Assembly: GCA_964036045.1 (NCBI GenBank)
Contig: OZ038389.1
Span: 37,829,998-37,893,997 of the forward strand
Source of the DNA: Eutreptiella sp. 'Long Island Sound 2002'
Taxonomy: Eukaryota > Euglenozoa > Euglenophyceae > Eutreptiales > Eutreptiaceae
Reading direction: 5' to 3'
DNA length: 64,000 nt
The notes beneath the pieces were generated by a model. That model saw only the letters and a program-made list of their open reading frames with translations, was not told the origin of the DNA and made no database searches. Below, in pieces: positions 37,022 through 45,312 of the stretch; the stretch's first letter is position 1; every line of letters starts with the position of its first letter. Both the position numbers and the translations under genes were made by a program.

Positions 37022-37339
37022 TCATAATGTAAGGGAACGCGAAATGCCCAGGTCAGGGTCAGCGGGATGCAAATCAGCTGTAAATCCGTCCCCGCGAAAC
37101 CCGTTCCATTCCAGCCACTGCTGGTCAGGATTACGCCTATTATACTGATCGTGTTCAAACTTCACCTTCTGTGGTTGCAATATGCGCTTTAACAGCCGTT
37201 GGGCCTGCATATGATTATGTTGTCGCATCCGCCTTCTTTTTTCACGATCACGCTTCACAACATTGGCCATGAGTTGCATCCTGCGTGTACGATACATTTC
37301 ATTCCTTTTCCTTATACATGATGCATTAATGTTGTCCAT
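37022..37339 (-). CDS. Small basic protein
   Basis: 105 residues from ATG about 37339 (MDNINASCIRKRNEMY); GTG or ATG codons further up give a longer, less likely start. The middle is strongly basic and helical (KRDREKRRRMRQHNHMQ, AQRLLKRILQPQ), suitable for nucleic-acid binding. The C terminus is aromatic and acidic (NPDQQWLEWNGFRGDGF). It lies convergent to the F-box-like gene. No family recognised. Confidence 0.5.
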   Translation of the reverse strand: MDNINASCIRKRNEMYRTRRMQLMANVVKRDREKRRRMRQHNHMQAQRLLKRILQPQKVKFEHDQYNRRNPDQQWLEWNGFRGDGFTADLHPADPDLGISRSLTL

Positions 37340-37599
37340 CTGCCGCGTGTCATCCCTGTCTGCAGCGCAGTAGGCCGTGTGACACACGCACACAACACGA
37401 TAGGGTTAGGGGTTGCAGTCGCCAGCCAGCCAGGTCGGTTGTCCGTTGCCCGTGTGTGGCACGTTCCTCCGAATAATTGGAATTTCTCTCCGATCAGTTT
37501 ATTCCCCAAATGTCTCAAAACTTCAAGACTGCTGGTAGGTACCACACATATATCATTCCTGGAGCGGCCCCATCAATCTATCTATCGTCCTTCAATCGA
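37340..37599. other. Spacer left of the GC-rich insertion
   Basis: Contains GATAGGGTTAGGGGTT at 37400-37415 and a CTATCTATC run. No gene. By the target-site argument it is the original upstream region of the gene now at 43832. Confidence 0.5.
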
Positions 37600-37615
37600 T
37601 CTACGACCAATAAAG
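37600..37615 (+). repeat. Left 16-bp direct repeat of the insertion
   Basis: TCTACGACCAATAAAG, identical to 43805-43820. The bases on either side differ (A before, T after here; C before, A after there). Confidence 0.8.
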
Positions 37616-37631
37616 TGCCACCGCCACGCGG

Positions 37632-40247
37632 ATGAGCCTCACGGACCAGGAGACCTACGTCAGAGGCCTCAAGACGAGCCTCCAAGAGGCACACCGCTGG
37701 CGCGCCCGCTCCCCGTCGCCCCCACGGAGACAGGGGGGTTCACCCGCCCCCGACACCCACCAGGCCAAGAAGACCAAGGGGCACCGGCACCAGGGGGCCC
37801 GCCAACGCGCCCGCCAGCAGGGCGCGACGCCCCGACCAAGGCCCGGGTCCAGCCACACCGCACCGCCCCACGCCCAGACCCCCGGGGCACACCAGCAACA
37901 CCACCACCACCAACGCCCACCGCCACCACCTTACCGCAGCACCCAAACCCTGCAGCCCAGTCAGCCACCACCGCCCACACACGTCCACACCATACCAGGA
38001 CCACCGTACGCGCAGAGCCAGGGGACATGGCACCACCAACACCACCACCGCGCCCCCGTCCCTCCCAACCCCTACCCCCTAATGCCCCCAAGCTACAGCG
38101 GCCCCCACCAGCTACATCCCCACCACGCCCCAGCACAACCAGGCCCCGCGAACCACCCACCCCACATAGCGCACATCACCGCACCACACCATCACGTGTA
38201 CCACCACCACCAGCCCCTGCCGCCACACCCACCAACGCCGGGGTACCACACACAACCGACACACCCTCCACACCACCACCACGCGGTCCAGCACCACCCG
38301 CCGCCCCCGCTACACGGACCCACGGCATACGAGCCACGGTACACCCCCATGGACCCGCGAGGAGCCGCGCACGCACACCGGCAACACCAGAACCGAGTAG
38401 GGGCGCCCCACCACCACCAACAGCCCCCCCACCCACACCCCATACCAGCGAGCACCATCCACCAGCAGCCACCCATCACATACGGACCACAGCCCCACCC
38501 GGGGGCTCATGCGGTCGCCTCCCACCCGCACCCCGGCACCGCGACCAGTCAAGAACCGCAAGGGCCACACGGCGCACACACGCAACACCCACACGACCCA
38601 CAGGGACGCCCGGACCCCCAGCCGGCACAACACCCACCCCCGCCCCCCCCACCCCACCACCACCAGCAGCCCCCCCACCCACACCCCATACCAGCGAGCA
38701 CCATCCACCGGCAGCCACCCATTACATACAGACCACAGCCCCACCCGGACGCTCATACGGCCGCCTCCCACCCACACCCCGGCACCACAACCAGTCAGGA
38801 ACCGCAAGGACCACACGGCGCACACACGCAACACCCACACGACCCACAGGGACGCCCAGACCCCCAGCCAGCACAACACCCACCCCCGCCCCCCCCACCA
38901 CCAACAGCGCCACCCCCACACCACCCCCCCCCGCCCCCCCCCCGAGACCAGGCCACGGACACAACACGCGGCAGCCAGCACCAACCAATCGATGTCAATG
39001 CCCCCGCCGACACATGCCACCGCGAATCCCCCCTCCCGCGGCCGCCGCAAGAGACCCCATCACCGGACCCCGCGCGCGACAACGATGACCACCCCCCCCA
39101 ACCCACACCACCCCCCCCAACACACCCCGCACCACCAGTCGCCGCACCGGCCGAGCCCTACGCCCTGCACAACCCCGCAGCGGTACGGCAGCACCTCCGG
39201 GGGGTCGGGGAACAGGACGTCGTGCTGTACCTCCGCACCTCCGGCACCAGCACCCCCATCCGGGCGGCCACCCTGGTCCAGGCGGCCACCCTGGGGGAAG
39301 GCGTCAGAGACTTCCTCTTCGACGCCTTCCTCCACGTCGCCCGACACGAGCGCCCCCCACGCGCCACCCCGGACGGCGAGAGCCCGCCCCCCACGGGGAG
39401 CCGGATCTGGGTACCCCCCATCGACTGGGGGCGACACCTGGTCGGACACCCCGTGCCAGAGCGGGACAGCACCCAGGGCCGCACCCGCTACCGCGAGCCC
39501 GACATGGCCCACCCCCCACCCGACGCCACCCCCAACAGCACCAAGGAGTGGGAGCGGGAAACATGGGTGGCCCGGATGGCCTCCCTAAGCAACTTCCGGC
39601 ACCACGTCCCGGGGGACATCCCCACCCCCGACGAGCAGCAGCCAGCCCCCTCCACGTACATGACCCTCATGTACAATCTGCACTACACCCTCTCCACCAC
39701 CACCTACCACGCACCCACAGACCACTGGGTGGTACACGGCACCGACTCCCTCCTCCCCGCCGACTACACCCCCCCCACACACAACCCGGGCCCCGACACG
39801 TACGCCAGGGGGGAAGACCCGGACGACCCCCACATCTGGGGCACGTGGGAACCCGAATCCCTGGACGCGCTGCTCTCCATCCGCAGCAGCTACCAGGGCC
39901 TTGGTAGGGCGATGTATTGCCTCGCCAAGTGGACCCAACGGACCTGGGGGATCCCCGCGGACCGATGGGTGTGGGTGGTCACGCTGCGCCCCCAGCAGAT
40001 GGAAGCCCCCCCAAACCGCGGGGGACCCACCCCTCCACGCCCCACCACCCCACAACTATGCCCGTACATGGTGGCAGCCCGCCTCATGGCGCTGCTATGG
40101 CCGGGCCCCCACACCCCCACCCAAAACTACCCCCACCTCACAGAGGGGGACATGCCCGGCATCCAGCGATGCTTCTTCGAGACCCTCGACTACCTCCAGC
40201 AGACACACCCCCGCGTCCTGGAGCAGATATGGCCACCCCCCGGGTAA
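37632..40247 (+). CDS. Pro/His-rich protein with globular C-terminal domain (insertion ORF1)
   Basis: 871 residues from ATG 37632, only 16 bases inside the insertion. Residues 1-500 are low-complexity, rich in Pro, His and Gln, with an 82-residue unit present twice (HPHPIPASTIH near residues 265 and 347). From about residue 515 a globular domain follows (YALHNPAAVRQHLRGVGEQD, VVLYLRTSGTSTPI, GRAMYCLAKWTQRTWGI, then CFFETLDYLQQTHP). TAA at 40245-40247 ends it, but the same frame stays open into ORF2. Composition of the last 360 residues supports real coding. I recognise no family; a gag-like or capsid-like role in an element is possible but unproven. Confidence 0.6.
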   Translation: MSLTDQETYVRGLKTSLQEAHRWRARSPSPPRRQGGSPAPDTHQAKKTKGHRHQGARQRARQQGATPRPRPGSSHTAPPHAQTPGAHQQHHHHQRPPPPPYRSTQTLQPSQPPPPTHVHTIPGPPYAQSQGTWHHQHHHRAPVPPNPYPLMPPSYSGPHQLHPHHAPAQPGPANHPPHIAHITAPHHHVYHHHQPLPPHPPTPGYHTQPTHPPHHHHAVQHHPPPPLHGPTAYEPRYTPMDPRGAAHAHRQHQNRVGAPHHHQQPPHPHPIPASTIHQQPPITYGPQPHPGAHAVASHPHPGTATSQEPQGPHGAHTQHPHDPQGRPDPQPAQHPPPPPPPHHHQQPPHPHPIPASTIHRQPPITYRPQPHPDAHTAASHPHPGTTTSQEPQGPHGAHTQHPHDPQGRPDPQPAQHPPPPPPPPTAPPPHHPPPPPPRDQATDTTRGSQHQPIDVNAPADTCHRESPLPRPPQETPSPDPARDNDDHPPQPTPPPPTHPAPPVAAPAEPYALHNPAAVRQHLRGVGEQDVVLYLRTSGTSTPIRAATLVQAATLGEGVRDFLFDAFLHVARHERPPRATPDGESPPPTGSRIWVPPIDWGRHLVGHPVPERDSTQGRTRYREPDMAHPPPDATPNSTKEWERETWVARMASLSNFRHHVPGDIPTPDEQQPAPSTYMTLMYNLHYTLSTTTYHAPTDHWVVHGTDSLLPADYTPPTHNPGPDTYARGEDPDDPHIWGTWEPESLDALLSIRSSYQGLGRAMYCLAKWTQRTWGIPADRWVWVVTLRPQQMEAPPNRGGPTPPRPTTPQLCPYMVAARLMALLWPGPHTPTQNYPHLTEGDMPGIQRCFFETLDYLQQTHPRVLEQIWPPPG
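38424..38915 (+). repeat. 246-bp tandem repeat in insertion ORF1
   Basis: Two units of 246 bases (82 codons); for example CCCATACCAGCGAGCACCAT occurs at 38438 and again 246 bases later. Length keeps the frame. Confidence 0.85.
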
Positions 40248-41654
40248 CCCACGTGCCCGCACAGCCGAGACAACACCGCCACGCCAGCACCAGCACGCAC
40301 GGATCACCAGGGAAAACGCGCGCACACGCCCGATGCCCGAACCTGCACCCGCGTTCTCGCTACTTACAGGACCCAGCATCATACGCCCGCCCCCGAGGCC
40401 CAGGACCCTCCGCCGTCTCCCGCGGCCCTCTCCTCCGCCTCCGACTCCACAACCTCCACCACCACGACCACCTCATCCACCACCACCACCACCACGTCCT
40501 CATCCAGCACTCCACCCCCCAGGCCGCGGGGGACACCTCCCAAACGGGCCTCCAAACCCGCCCCCACCGCGAGCAGCCCCACCGCCGCCAAAGCCCACGC
40601 CCCGGCGAAGCCCATGCCCACGACCCAGCCGAAGCCCAAGGCCGCCGCCAAAGGGCGGCCCGCAGCCAAGCCCAAGCCCAGGCCCAAACCCGGCGCCACG
40701 ACGGCAGCTCGGGCCCGGCCCCCCCAGGATGTCCTCTACGACATCCGGCCCCAGCCGTCCCAGGCCCGAAGGCAGCAGCGCCCAGCGCGGCGCCCCCCCA
40801 CCGTCACCGACACCACTGCCGCCACCTTCATGGCGGAGCGCGCCGCGGCCGAAGCGCGGCGCGCCTCGTCCCACCACCTCCCAAAGCCCGCACCACGGGC
40901 CCACGGACCGCTCCAGGGTCCACCAGCAGCGCCCACGCCCCCCTACCGGCCCCCGATGACAGCCCACATGCAACGCATGCCCCACTACCGCCGCCGCCAC
41001 GAATCCCCGCCCAACCCCGAGGCGGAGACCGTACGCGCACACCCGCGGGTCCACATCCGCGTGCACCCCCACTCCCCACGCACCCCCACGGAACAGGACT
41101 ACGAGGAATCCCCCAGGCCCGCCACCGCCGCCGGCCCCCACGACCCCATCACACCCACCCACGCCCACTCCTCCGCCCAAGACCGCAGGCCCGCCCAGGA
41201 ACAGTGGTGGCAGCGCTGGACCCACACGCAGCTCTGGGAGCTGCGGAAGTGGGCCCGGGGAGAGCCCTCCCTCGAGGGCCTGGTCCATCGGCCCCGCAAG
41301 GGGTCGGTGGAAAACTGCCGCCTCCGGCCGGCGGGGGGGTGGATGCCGCAGGCCGCATGGGAAGCCATGCTGGCCGATGCGCTCCACCCCCTGGGAGTCC
41401 ACCCCCGCAACCTCCCCGCGCCCAAGGACCACCCGTACGTCCTCAGGCGCCTGCGGGAGACCCTCCAGGAAGCACGGCGAGACGGCATCCGCCTGTGGGA
41501 CATCACCCAAAGCCCAGCCCCGCACGCACACACCCCCTCACCACCCCACAAGCGTCGGCGCACCGACACCGGCGACACCCACAACACCCCAGAAGCCCTG
41601 CGCGCCACACAACACGACGCGCCTGACCCCCCGGCCAGCGGCGCCGCCATCTAA
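40248..41654 (+). CDS. Basic protein continuing ORF1 frame after one TAA (insertion ORF2)
   Basis: The frame of ORF1 is open directly after its TAA and runs to 41654; the first ATG is at 40614 (346 codons), but the segment before it (Thr/Ser-rich, then KRASKPAPTASSPTAAK) also looks coding. So ORF1 and ORF2 may be one frame with an in-frame stop, read through or mutated. The N-terminal part is Lys/Pro/Ala-rich and basic; the C-terminal part is globular with Trp (EQWWQRWTHTQLWELRKWA, PYVLRRLRETLQEARRDG) and ends in a basic HKRRRTD tail. It could bind nucleic acid. Family unknown. Confidence 0.5.
   Translation, partial: PTCPHSRDNTATPAPARTDHQGKRAHTPDARTCTRVLATYRTQHHTPAPEAQDPPPSPAALSSASDSTTSTTTTTSSTTTTTTSSSSTPPPRPRGTPPKRASKPAPTASSPTAAKAHAPAKPMPTTQPKPKAAAKGRPAAKPKPRPKPGATTAARARPPQDVLYDIRPQPSQARRQQRPARRPPTVTDTTAATFMAERAAAEARRASSHHLPKPAPRAHGPLQGPPAAPTPPYRPPMTAHMQRMPHYRRRHESPPNPEAETVRAHPRVHIRVHPHSPRTPTEQDYEESPRPATAAGPHDPITPTHAHSSAQDRRPAQEQWWQRWTHTQLWELRKWARGEPSLEGLVHRPRKGSVENCRLRPAGGWMPQAAWEAMLADALHPLGVHPRNLPAPKDHPYVLRRLRETLQEARRDGIRLWDITQSPAPHAHTPSPPHKRRRTDTGDTHNTPEALRATQHDAPDPPASGAAI
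41627..41633 (+). promoter_or_regulatory. Possible -1 frameshift heptamer CCCCCCG
   Basis: Reads C-CCC-CCG in the ORF2 frame. The -1 frame is closed one codon earlier and open from here. Inference only. Confidence 0.25.
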
Positions 41655-42280
41655 CCCCGTTATCCAGCACAGCACCACCACGGGGCGCCACGCCAGGCCC
41701 CGCCCAGAAGTCACCAAACAAACCGGACGCCGAAGGAAGCCAACGCACACGACAACGAGCACCACTACGCCCAAAGGCGCCGAACCCGGGCCCGATACCG
41801 TGGGCTCCTCTCCACCCTCAGCACGACACACACGTCACTGACGTCACTCCTCCGCCATGCCCCCTCCCACGCCACCGCCCCGCCCCCCCCCCCCTCCCGC
41901 CGCACGTCCCCACGCCGCCCAGCACCCAGCCCCACACACTGCGCCACAGCATCGCCCTAGTCCGGCTCCTCCACCATCGCGGCGCTTGGCACCTCACAGT
42001 AGACCGCCGTCCTATGGTCCCGCTCCCCCCAGCACCACTCCCAGGGCCGCACCCGACCCACGCCGTGTTCGCCCCCACGTCGCGGGCCGCGGACATCCTC
42101 CCGCTCCCCACCACCACCCCTCCCGGGCATCGCATACTACTTACCGCCAACCCCTCGGTCCTCAGTGAGGTCCCCATCGGGCACGCCGACGCCCTGCACG
42201 TGCGCCCGCAGCTGCCCAACCTGCACGCTGCGTACGCCCCCGGCGCGCCCGCCGACCCCTCCGTGTGGGACTCCCAGTGA
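41627..42280 (+). CDS. Insertion ORF3, -1 frame overlapping ORF2 end
   Basis: The -1 frame relative to ORF2 opens immediately after a TGA at 41624-41626 and stays open to 42280 with no ATG until 42014. Its C-terminal half looks like protein (HTLRHSIALVRLLHHRGAWH, LTVDRRPM, GHRILLTANPSVLSEVPIGH). The overlap with ORF2 starts with CCCCCCG at 41627-41633, which has the X-XXY-YYZ form of a -1 frameshift site in the ORF2 frame. Either ORF3 is made by frameshifting or it is a frame-broken extension. In such C-rich DNA the heptamer could be chance. Confidence 0.35.
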   Translation, partial: PPGQRRRHLTPLSSTAPPRGATPGPAQKSPNKPDAEGSQRTRQRAPLRPKAPNPGPIPWAPLHPQHDTHVTDVTPPPCPLPRHRPAPPPLPPHVPTPPSTQPHTLRHSIALVRLLHHRGAWHLTVDRRPMVPLPPAPLPGPHPTHAVFAPTSRAADILPLPTTTPPGHRILLTANPSVLSEVPIGHADALHVRPQLPNLHAAYAPGAPADPSVWDSQ

Positions 42281-43056
42281 GGCCACCGGCCAACGGCCGG
42301 CCCACACGCACCACCCCGCACCCGCCTCGGGCGCACGACTCCGTGGAGGCCGCTACCCACACGCCCGGCCCCGCGCAACCGCCTAACCGAGCCAGAACAC
42401 AAGCACAAATCAAACCCGAGCCACACCCCGAAACCGCTAACCCTTGACTCCTAACCAAACCCGCCGAGGGAACAACGCAACCACAGCCCACACCCACAGC
42501 CCACACAGCCGCCTAACCAGCCAGCACCAGAAGCAAAGAAACACCTCACCAAACCCACCCTGACCCAAGCCTAACCGGGCCGAAGCCCCAACACAAATCA
42601 AACCCGAGCCACAACCCGAAACCGTCAACCCTTGACTCCAAACCAGGCCCGCTGAGGGAAATGCGTAGACACAGCCCACAGCCACAGCCCACACAGCCGC
42701 CTAACCAGCCAGCACCAGAAGCAAAGAGACACCTAACCAAACCCACCCTGACCCATACCCATGTACATCAGGACACGCGAGCCGCACCCCTGGGGCGCGA
42801 CCGCCGCCACAGCACCGGCGACACACGCCAGAGGACACAACGCTATAGCACTGCCGCACCAGCTGCCCATGCCTGTGCCTGCAGTGTACGCGCGCCTCTG
42901 TTTTCCTCTTTTTTGTTTTTTCTTTTTCTTTTTCAAAAAAAAAAAAAAAACAAAAAAAAAAAACAAAACAAAAAAAAAACAAAAAAAAACGAACATTAGG
43001 GGGGGAGGAAGAGGGACACATCCACCCATGGCACACGCGCACCGCACACGGCACGC
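42281..43056. other. Untranslated part of insertion with T-rich/A-rich tract
   Basis: No credible gene. 42903-42990 is a T-rich run followed by a long A-rich run interrupted by single C residues; the two could pair as a hairpin, or the A run may mark an old polyadenylated end inside the element. Confidence 0.5.
42414..42769 (+). repeat. 178-bp tandem repeat, two copies
   Basis: CACAAATCAAACCCGAGCCA begins at 42414 and again at 42592; the two units match with few differences. They lie in the untranslated 3-prime part of the insertion. Confidence 0.85.
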
Positions 43057-43240
43057 ACACCGGTAAACAGGAGCCCAGGGGCCCAGGACACCGCACATGC
43101 AACACAACACACCGAGCGGGCACACCGGTGAACAGGAGCCAGCTGGCCCAGGACACCGCAGACGCACCACAGCAAACCGCGCGGGCACACCGGTGAACAG
43201 GAGCCCAACGGCCCAGGACGCTACACACACGTAGGGCAGC
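43057..43240 (+). repeat. 64/65-bp tandem repeat, three copies
   Basis: Units start with CACACCGGTRAACAGGAGCC at 43057, 43121 and 43186. Confidence 0.85.
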
Positions 43241-43804
43241 CGAGGGACAGGAAAGAACCAATACCCCATGGGTCGGACGCACTGGGGCGACCCAGCCGAC
43301 CCACCGGGCCAGTGGCAGGAGCGGTACTCCAAAGCCACTGGTCCGAGCCCGGCCAGGCTGCATCGAGGACCATGGCAAACGTCACCCGGAGCCATGGAAG
43401 CAACCGGTGACAGGCGAGCCGGTACACAGTCCAGGAGGGGGTCACCTGCCAAGCAGAGTGGCCCCGCAACTCAAGCCACAAGGGTGAGGCGGTCGTACCG
43501 TAGACAAGCGGGAGCAATACCCCTCGTGGTGAGAGATACTCCACACGGCTGGGCAGCCCCCCAGAGCTGCCGCCCAAAGGAGGGGGCATGTGGCCCTACC
43601 CATGGACACATGTGGGGACACCCTCCCACCTGGGACACATGGACCGGGTGGCCGCGACAATGCCTTCCCAAGCACATGCGGGAGCGGCTCAAGAGGCACC
43701 TGACATAGGGCAGTGGGAGGGACAGGACGTCCCCTTGGTAAGACCTTCTTCCTGCAATGTCAAAGGAGGCATCCCGAGCTCCCGAAGATACCTACCTACC
43801 TACC
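43241..43804. other. Right end of the insertion, no supported gene
   Basis: GC-rich sequence ending in CCTACCTACCTACCT before the right direct repeat. Short frames on both strands look like shadows. Confidence 0.45.
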
Positions 43805-43820
43805 TCTACGACCAATAAAG
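43805..43820 (+). repeat. Right 16-bp direct repeat of the insertion
   Basis: TCTACGACCAATAAAG, identical to 37600-37615. It lies 11 bases upstream of the ATG of the gene at 43832. Confidence 0.8.
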
Positions 43821-43831
43821 AAAACAACAAG

Positions 43832-44350
43832 ATGAGGAACACGGCAACGGTGTTGCAGCTGCTCTACTATGTCAACAAGACCGACAACGTAGGCACAAGA
43901 GGGGTCTCGATCGCCTGCAGACTGAACCAGCAGATCGGGTACATCCAGGCGGAGCTATTCGACACAAACGGGTGTTTCAGCATAGAGAAATCAGGCACGG
44001 GTGCGTGGAGTATCCGATACAAGGAGAACGGAAACGTGATCTACGAGACAGACGACATCGACCAGTACCTCCAGGATGGACATCGCAGACCGATGTTTCT
44101 GAGGAACTCTGGTGGGTTCCTGAACATAACGTGCGCGCGCCGCGTCACGGAAAACTTCTGCGTGCACGCATTACTGAATAGCATGGGCATTCACAGGCAT
44201 TCAACGGGAGTGAACATCGTGACGTTTGGCCAGTCCATGGTGTCCCTGATTTTTACACCTGCGGGCCCCACGGGCGTCTCCCGAAAGCGATCGGGTGACG
44301 ATGAAGACGCCGCCACACAAAAACGACCGAGACACCACAGCGACCACTGA
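43832..44350 (+). CDS. Unknown protein with C-terminal nuclear-localisation-like motif
   Basis: 172 residues from ATG 43832; the longer frame from 43757 lies in the insertion and is rejected. Beta-rich with regular strands (GVSIACRLNQQIGYIQAELF, AWSIRYKENGNVIYETDD, GVNIVTFGQSMVSLIFTP). The C terminus RKRSGDDEDAATQKRPRHH has the two basic clusters of a bipartite nuclear signal. The frame is intact. The GC-rich insertion lies directly upstream and has displaced its promoter. No family recognised. Confidence 0.65.
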   Translation: MRNTATVLQLLYYVNKTDNVGTRGVSIACRLNQQIGYIQAELFDTNGCFSIEKSGTGAWSIRYKENGNVIYETDDIDQYLQDGHRRPMFLRNSGGFLNITCARRVTENFCVHALLNSMGIHRHSTGVNIVTFGQSMVSLIFTPAGPTGVSRKRSGDDEDAATQKRPRHHSDH

Positions 44351-44489
44351 GCATCACCCTTTTCTGGGAATGGCATGTGGGTGTACTCTTGTCCTCTTAC
44401 TCCTGCTCAATGCAAACAGAAGCACCAGAAACCAGAAAGGATGAAGCAACCAAACTACTCACTGACATGCTGACAGTCGCATAAACAAA

Positions 44490-44545
44490 AAGATTAGGAA
44501 CATGGTCGTACGATTGTACGATGTACGATGTACGATTGTGGTACG
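44490..44545 (+). repeat. GTACGAT short tandem repeat
   Basis: Repeated GTACGATTGTACGATGTACG units between the gene at 43832 and the small frame at 44560. Confidence 0.7.
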
Positions 44546-44559
44546 CGACCACAATAAAC

Positions 44560-44667
44560 ATGAATCTTGACAGTCTTCTTGCAGAGAGTGATATTCAACG
44601 TTGGTTGGTCTCACCACAAGATGAAGAGGAAGATGAAGAGGAAGATGAGGAATGCAGAGACCGGTAA
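44560..44667 (+). CDS. Small acidic protein, 35 residues
   Basis: ATG 44560: MNLDSLLAESDIQRWLVSPQ followed by a Glu/Asp run and CRDR, TAA at 44665-44667. It stands directly before the ubiquitin-like relic. It may be a true short gene or the surviving start of a larger one. Confidence 0.3.
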   Translation: MNLDSLLAESDIQRWLVSPQDEEEDEEEDEECRDR

Positions 44668-44668
44668 C

Positions 44669-44890
44669 ATGCAGAGAATAAAAATTGCGATTGATCCTGC
44701 AGCTGAATACACAGACGTGGTCATCCAGCTTTTTCAATCAAAGTAGTATTTCCTGCTTGAATCTGGCGGGAGAAGAAATCCTCTCCGTGCCACCCAACAC
44801 GGACGCCCAAACGTTCCGCTAGTTTAGGCATCACCATACGTAAACTTGCACCTTATCAACGAGTGTGGCGAGTGGCTCAGCACTTTTTTT
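44669..44890 (+). pseudogene. Relic of the ubiquitin-like gene at 28307
   Basis: DNA matches codons about 145-215 of the gene at 28307 (TDVVIQLFQSK, then GTATTTCCTGCTTGAATCTG and CACCTTATCAACGAG) with several deletions and stops. It has no open frame of any length. Confidence 0.8.
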
Positions 44891-45312
44891 TGATCAGATG
44901 GGCCAGTTCATAATGTGGCCCATGTGCCACTGTGCGCCAAGTTCAATGCAAGATACAGATTTCGGCGACATCATAGTCTCTACTCGTGGGTCGAGATAAA
45001 CCACCGCGGATTGATGAGCGCGGAAATAACGGGAAAGCAACCTCGTCCAACGCAACGCCATACGACTGTACGGCATCCTCTGTCAGAATTCACGATGCGC
45101 GCGTGCAATGTCAGCGGCATGACGGCATTAAAGTCAACTCTTAGCGTCCAAACCCCCAGGTTACCCGAACTTGCAAGTGGATAAAACAGATCCAGGCATC
45201 TGGTTGAGGGTTCATGCGATTATTTCATCGATTCATGTTCATCATATCAGGACGACCTTAGTGGATCCGCTGGTAGGCCCACCACGAATGGCATAAATGA
45301 CCGACTGACCCA
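44891..45312. other. Intergenic, nothing recognised
   Basis: About 420 bases with short overlapping frames only. Confidence 0.4.

Larger units (their letters stand above)
37616..43804 (+). mobile_element. GC-rich 6.2-kb insertion with 16-bp flanking repeat
   Basis: A sharp change to very C-rich sequence between two exact copies of TCTACGACCAATAAAG (37600-37615 and 43805-43820), read as a target-site duplication. The right end before the repeat is CCTACCTACCTACCT, like the short-repeat tails of some non-LTR retroelements; no reverse transcriptase is visible, so it may be a non-autonomous element or something else. It carries one long Pro/His-rich reading frame, a following overlapping frame, long untranslated sequence with tandem repeats, and a T-rich/A-rich tract at 42903-42990. 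It separates the gene at 43832 from its original upstream region. Confidence 0.65.

Noticed and set aside
39917-41626. Second long + frame (569 codons) in the GC-rich insertion
   Set aside because: It overlaps ORF1 and ORF2 in another frame and is almost only Pro, Arg, His and Ala; the ORF1/ORF2 frame has normal aromatic and hydrophobic content in its globular parts.
42903-42990. Poly(A) tail marking the end of the insertion
   Set aside because: GC-rich element-like sequence continues for 800 bases beyond it and the flanking repeat is at 43805; it may be an internal old end.
37655-43700. Numerous Gly/Trp/Val-rich frames on the minus strand of the insertion
   Set aside because: They mirror the C-rich + strand and have no consistent start, end or domain.
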